From Terriglobales bacterium (GTDB taxonomy: Bacteria > Acidobacteriota > Terriglobia > Terriglobales > Acidobacteriaceae): a DNA stretch of 64,000 nt. The DNA lies in NCBI GenBank assembly GCA_035764005.1, contig DASTZZ010000111.1, positions 62,001 through 126,000 on the forward strand, given 5' to 3'. The notes under the pieces are model-generated. The model ran no database searches, had not been told where the DNA came from, and saw nothing but the letters and a program-made list of their open reading frames with translations. Positions within the stretch are counted from its first letter, which is position 1; each line of letters opens with the position of its first letter. A program made the position numbers and the translations under genes. This document shows positions 60,537-64,000 of this stretch, piece after piece.

Positions 60537-61538
60537 TTAGGCCGCGCGGCGCTTTGCTTCCAGCATGCTGAAGAATTCGCGAACGAGTTCGTAGTCCCAA
60601 AGTCCGCGTTTGGCTTCGCGCAGCATCGTCTCTTTGGCTTGAGCGGTTGGGAGTGCAGGCTTATAAGGACGAGCCGTGGTGAGCGCATCGAAGACATCTA
60701 CTACTTGGAGAACTCGCGCTAGGACGGGAATGTTGTGACCTTCGAGCCCGTCCGGATAGCCCGACCCGTTCCAGTGCTCATGATGGTGACGAATAATCGG
60801 AAGGACTTTGCGGAAAGATTTCAGCGGTTGGCAGATGGTTTCGCCATCGACGGGATGCTGCTTCATGATGTCCCACTCGTCACGGGTAAGCTCTGAGCCT
60901 TTCTTGAGGATTTCATCCGGTACCTTGATCTTGCCAAGATCGTGGAGATACCCCCCGCGTTCGAGCGCAATGATGTTCTCATTATCGAAGTGGAGATGCC
61001 GCCCGAGGGCACTGGCATAGTGCGCGAGTCGGGAGCAATGATCGCCTGTGAATGGATCCCGGGCCTCTACACCCAGAGCCAGCGTAAACAGGACCGATTC
61101 CGCGTTCTCAAGCTCATCGGTAAAATGCTTGAGCTTCAGCAGGCTCTTGACGCGGGCATATAACTCTTCTGGATAGAGCGGCTTGGAAAGAAAATCGTCG
61201 GCTCCGGCCTCAATGCCGCGGATGCGGTCGGCGCGGTCGCTGAGTCCGGTGATCATGACTACCGGAATAAGCCGAGTGGCGGGATCTTCTTTTAATTCCC
61301 GGCACAAGTCATAGCCAGACCGACCCGGCATGATCACATCCAGCAGAATTAAATCGGGTCTCTCCGCATGAATAGCTTCGATCGCTTCGTCGGCGTCAGA
61401 GGCAGTCGTAACGTTGTATCCGCGGGAGGTGAGTAGCTCGCGGACCAGCAGAAGGGTGTCGAGCTTGTCGTCAACTACCAGGATTGTCTGTAACTTGCGC
61501 GGCGTGCCGCTGCGAGAGCCCTGGAGCATGGATGCCAT
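60537..61538 (-). CDS. Response regulator with HD-GYP phosphodiesterase domain
   Basis: 333 residues. An N-terminal receiver domain has the phosphorylation site Asp67 (ILLDVIMPG) and the conserved Lys119 (FLSKPL). A C-terminal HD-GYP domain has the HD pair (199-200, GGYLHDLGKIKVP) and HHHEHWNGSGYPDGL (251-265), with the intact GYP at 260-262. HD-GYP enzymes hydrolyse cyclic di-GMP, so phosphorylation should lower cyclic di-GMP and alter motility or biofilm. No sensor kinase is adjacent. It is divergent from the unknown exported protein. Confidence 0.92.
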   Translation of the reverse strand: MASMLQGSRSGTPRKLQTILVVDDKLDTLLLVRELLTSRGYNVTTASDADEAIEAIHAERPDLILLDVIMPGRSGYDLCRELKEDPATRLIPVVMITGLSDRADRIRGIEAGADDFLSKPLYPEELYARVKSLLKLKHFTDELENAESVLFTLALGVEARDPFTGDHCSRLAHYASALGRHLHFDNENIIALERGGYLHDLGKIKVPDEILKKGSELTRDEWDIMKQHPVDGETICQPLKSFRKVLPIIRHHHEHWNGSGYPDGLEGHNIPVLARVLQVVDVFDALTTARPYKPALPTAQAKETMLREAKRGLWDYELVREFFSMLEAKRRAA

Positions 61539-61655
61539 CTACTGATGTGAGGGCAAATGTGCATCTCTGAGTTGCACAATCGCGCCTCAAGACTGAATTA
61601 CTATTGTGCCAGCACCGCCGAACGACTGGACAGCCAAGTTTACCTTAATACCAAC

Positions 61656-62330
61656 ATGCGCAATAGCTTCCTGGTCGCTATCTGCTTCGTAATTTCAACC
61701 GCAACTCTGGCTCATTCCGCCAAAGCGCACCTCGTCACCTTTGGGCCCTGGATCAAAGTAAAGCTATTCCTCGGGCCTGAAGCCGACCGCGTTCAGGACA
61801 TGAGAATCCGTTCGCTCAACGTTGATGGACGCTCGCGAGAGTTCACGATCGATCAGCCGCACGATGTGACCGACCGCGTCTTCGTAGTTCGTCGCGCCTA
61901 TCGCATGAACGACGCGCTTACCTCGCGCCCGGACTGGAAATGGCAGCGCGATGGCTGGCTTCTGGTGGATCGCAGCTCGGGGAGGGTGTCGAAGATCAAT
62001 CTTCCCGACTTCGATCCTTTTTATTCTGTCGTGAGCTGGTTCCGCGACTACGCGGCTTATTGCGGAGTCACCGACCGACAGAAGCTCTATGCGGTTGTAG
62101 CGCAGCTAGGCCAACGTAAGCCGGTGCTTCGGACTCCGCTCGGACAAGCCAGAGGCGGCGACGATCCCGATTCGGAATGCAAAGCGCCGGTCTGGCAGAA
62201 GCAGCCGGTGCGAGTGACCTTTGAACCGCTGAACGGCGAAAAACGCAGCTTCTCCGTTCGCGGCCGGTCCACTGAACCCGAGCAGGCGGAAGATCAACCC
62301 GAGCAGAAGGAAGGCGAGAAGCCGCAATAG
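61656..62330 (+). CDS. Exported protein of unknown function
   Basis: 224 residues from ATG 61656; the longer frame to 61557 lacks a signal sequence at its start. A signal sequence (SFLVAICFVISTATLAHSA) is followed by a domain with no family that I recognise (TFGPWIKVKLFLGPEADR, RVFVVRRAYRMND, WLLVDRSSGRVSKINLPD, WFRDYAAYCGVTD). The C-terminus is acidic and charged (EPEQAEDQPEQKEGEK). The FmdE-like gene follows 11 bp later, so they are probably cotranscribed. Confidence 0.65.
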   Translation: MRNSFLVAICFVISTATLAHSAKAHLVTFGPWIKVKLFLGPEADRVQDMRIRSLNVDGRSREFTIDQPHDVTDRVFVVRRAYRMNDALTSRPDWKWQRDGWLLVDRSSGRVSKINLPDFDPFYSVVSWFRDYAAYCGVTDRQKLYAVVAQLGQRKPVLRTPLGQARGGDDPDSECKAPVWQKQPVRVTFEPLNGEKRSFSVRGRSTEPEQAEDQPEQKEGEKPQ

Positions 62331-62341
62331 CCGTTGCTTGT

Positions 62342-62929
62342 ATGGAACCGCTCGAGACCTACCTTCATGAAGCCGAAGTTGCGCATGGCCATTTATGCGC
62401 CGGACAAGTTCTAGGCGTGCGCATGGCAATGGCCGGTCTCTCCCGATTGGGGATTCACGACGCTCGCGGTGCTGATCGCAAGCGGCTGGTCACATACGTC
62501 GAAATCGATCGCTGCGCAACTGATGCAATTGGCGTTGTCACCGGATGCCGTCTGGGCAAGCGCGCGCTCAAGTTTTTCGATTGGGGAAAAATGGCAGCCA
62601 CGTTCGTGGATCTCGAATCCGGACGCGCAATTCGCGTCTCAGCAAAAGAATCATCGAAGGAAGCGGCTCGGCGCCTCCATCCAGAGCTTCAGAGCAAGAA
62701 CGAGCAGCAAATGCTCGCATATCGAGAAATGAAAGATGAAGACCTCTTTGATTTTCAGAACGTGAAGGTAGAGGTCCGCCCCGAAGATCTGCCCGGATTC
62801 AAAGCGGAAAGAATCGTCTGCTCAAAATGCGGCGAGGGCATCAACTTCCATCGCGAAGTCAGACGGGGGGATCAAATCCTTTGCCGCGCCTGCTCAGGTG
62901 ACAGCTACTACACGCTAATTGGAAGCTAA
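62342..62929 (+). CDS. FmdE-like protein (formylmethanofuran dehydrogenase subunit E family)
   Basis: 195 residues. The family motif HGHLCAGQVLGVRMA (His15, His17, Cys19) is followed by the internal segments VEIDRCATDAIGVVTGCRLG and LKFFDWGKMAATFVD. A C-terminal zinc ribbon (CSKCGEGINFHREVRRG, CRACSGD) closes it. Bacterial FmdE proteins are not formylmethanofuran enzymes; a link to molybdenum cofactor handling has been suggested, not shown. It is cotranscribed with the exported protein upstream. Confidence 0.85.
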   Translation: MEPLETYLHEAEVAHGHLCAGQVLGVRMAMAGLSRLGIHDARGADRKRLVTYVEIDRCATDAIGVVTGCRLGKRALKFFDWGKMAATFVDLESGRAIRVSAKESSKEAARRLHPELQSKNEQQMLAYREMKDEDLFDFQNVKVEVRPEDLPGFKAERIVCSKCGEGINFHREVRRGDQILCRACSGDSYYTLIGS

Positions 62930-63018
62930 GCGGAATCTCCGTGACCTCCGCCGTTTACCTCCGTGACCTTCGTGTTCGCTCTTGGGGTTTGAATCGAACT
63001 CAGCCATCAAGCATCTAC

Positions 63019-64000
63019 ATGGCCATGCCAGACTTTGCCCTGCTCGATTCTGCTCTTCCAGCGCAGCCTTCTCTTCAGTCGTCTATCCCAATTCCTGAAG
63101 ACATTGAAATCCTTGACAGTTATTCGCGCGCAGTAGTCTCGGCCGTCGAGAAGGTTGGCCCTGCGGTGGTTCACATCTCCGTACGCCAGCAGAGTTCTGC
63201 ACGCAATCCGCAAAGTGAACGCGGAGGCAGCGGCTCGGGGTTTGTCTTCACGCCCGATGGCTTTGTCCTGACGAACAGCCACGTGATTCATAACGCGTCG
63301 GAGATCATCGTCACTTTCCTAGACGCGCAGACCTGCCGCGCCACTCTGATCGGCGACGATCCCGATTCCGATCTCGCCGTGCTTCGCGTCGATGTATCCG
63401 GTCAACTTCCGTTTGCCGCGCTGGGCAGCCGCCGCCCGCTCGTAGTTGGACAAGTCGCCATTGCCATCGGCAATCCTTTGGGCTTTCAGCACACCGTTAC
63501 CGCGGGCGTGGTGAGCGCGTTAGGACGCAGTATGCGCTCGCGGACTGGCCGGCTAATCGATAACGTGATTCAGACCGATGCGGCACTAAATCCCGGCAAT
63601 TCGGGCGGTCCGCTGGTGAACTCGCGCGGCGAAGTCATCGGCGTGAACACGGCGACGATCATGGGCGCGCAGGGAATCTGCTTCGCCATCGGAGCGGACA
63701 CGGCACAATTCATCGCTGTCCGCCTGATCCGAAACGGGAAGATCGAGCGTAGCTACATCGGCGTCGCCGGACAGGATGTTCCGATTCATCCGCGCATCGT
63801 GCGCCACTATTCACTGAAGGCGAGCACGGGAGCGATGGCGATTTCAATCGAGCCCCGCTCCCCAGCTGAAGCGGCAGGCCTGCGGGAACGAGATGTAATC
63901 ATTGGCTTCGGCCGCAGTTCCATTTCGGGCGTCGATGACCTCCATCGACTGCTCACCGAAGTCGCTCCCGACGAGTCAATCGAAATAACCGTGCTTCGCG
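63019..64000 (+). CDS. HtrA/DegP-type serine protease, 3'-truncated
   Basis: The frame runs from ATG 63019 (or ATG 63025) to the end of the window, so the C-terminus is missing. The trypsin-fold triad is His88 (LTNSHVIHN), Asp118 (DPDSDLAVLRV) and Ser195 (NPGNSGGPLV). A PDZ domain begins near residue 235 (SYIGVAGQDVPIHPRI) and continues with SPAEAAGLRERDVIIGF. There is no obvious signal peptide, so it may be cytoplasmic or use a non-classical start. It degrades or refolds misfolded proteins. No ribosome site is clear. Confidence 0.9.
   Translation, partial: MAMPDFALLDSALPAQPSLQSSIPIPEDIEILDSYSRAVVSAVEKVGPAVVHISVRQQSSARNPQSERGGSGSGFVFTPDGFVLTNSHVIHNASEIIVTFLDAQTCRATLIGDDPDSDLAVLRVDVSGQLPFAALGSRRPLVVGQVAIAIGNPLGFQHTVTAGVVSALGRSMRSRTGRLIDNVIQTDAALNPGNSGGPLVNSRGEVIGVNTATIMGAQGICFAIGADTAQFIAVRLIRNGKIERSYIGVAGQDVPIHPRIVRHYSLKASTGAMAISIEPRSPAEAAGLRERDVIIGFGRSSISGVDDLHRLLTEVAPDESIEITVLR

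Noticed and set aside
1-64000. tRNA, rRNA, CRISPR array, prophage or intact insertion sequence
   Set aside because: I looked for TpsiC-like segments, regularly spaced direct repeats, and transposase or integrase motifs and found none that I can support.

Overview
The window looks like chromosomal DNA of an acidobacterium (phylum Acidobacteriota, probably class Terriglobia). This is inferred from gene content only: an Oar-like TonB-dependent receptor with an N-terminal carboxypeptidase-regulatory-like domain, secreted proteins built from the same domain, a very large BNR/sortilin-like repeat protein, a PIG-L deacetylase with a long C-terminal extension, Tat-dependent Gfo/Idh/MocA oxidoreductases beside sugar-phosphate isomerase-like proteins, and futalosine-pathway menaquinone synthesis (MqnE). 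The DNA is moderately GC-rich and gene-dense. I see no rRNA, tRNA, CRISPR array, prophage or intact insertion sequence.

Layout. 1-12.6 kb: partial PIG-L protein, TPR protein, creatininase-like protein, amino-acid permease, M20 peptidase, a PfkB kinase followed by a GH4 glycosidase, a methyltransferase and a serine hydrolase. 12.8-17.1 kb: zinc-ribbon membrane protein, small HTH protein, TPR protein, PspC protein, Mpo1-like protein and mqnE. 17.2-22.1 kb: a tightly coupled metal-transport operon behind a 31-bp Fur-like palindrome: FTR1-DUF2318 fusion, two FtsX/MacB-type permeases, and an ABC ATPase whose C-terminal ~180 residues are a DtxR/MntR-type metal-sensor module. 22.1-28.6 kb: HEAT-repeat protein, TonB, ileS, lspA and a glutaredoxin. 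28.6-38 kb: two EamA transporters, VOC protein, secreted HEIAE-motif protein, epimerase, PPIase, CDF transporter, and two genes read through an in-frame TGA. 38-42.5 kb: a four-gene sugar catabolism cluster. 42.6-55 kb: TonB-dependent receptor, cupin, two carboxypeptidase-regulatory-like proteins, BNR protein and an outer-membrane lipoprotein-sorting-like protein. 55.4-58.9 kb: deoC plus a two-domain aldehyde dehydrogenase. 58.9-64 kb: YjbR-like protein, GT2 glycosyltransferase, HD-GYP response regulator, an unknown exported protein, FmdE-like protein and a partial HtrA-type protease.

Three things stand out. (1) The ABC ATPase-DtxR fusion puts a metal sensor on the motor subunit of an iron-linked transporter and includes a His-rich insert. 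(2) Two independent genes, a peroxiredoxin-like protein (30172-30705) and a glutaredoxin (36832-37071), have an in-frame TGA exactly where the first Cys of the CxxC redox motif belongs, with candidate bSECIS hairpins just downstream. They are best read as UxxC selenoproteins, which ordinary gene calling truncates or misses. (3) Intergenic spaces carry several different long, nested inverted repeats (38.0, 39.4, 46.3 and 50.3 kb) and shorter palindromic repeat clusters (15.1, 54.0 and 56.4 kb), suggesting non-autonomous repeat families.
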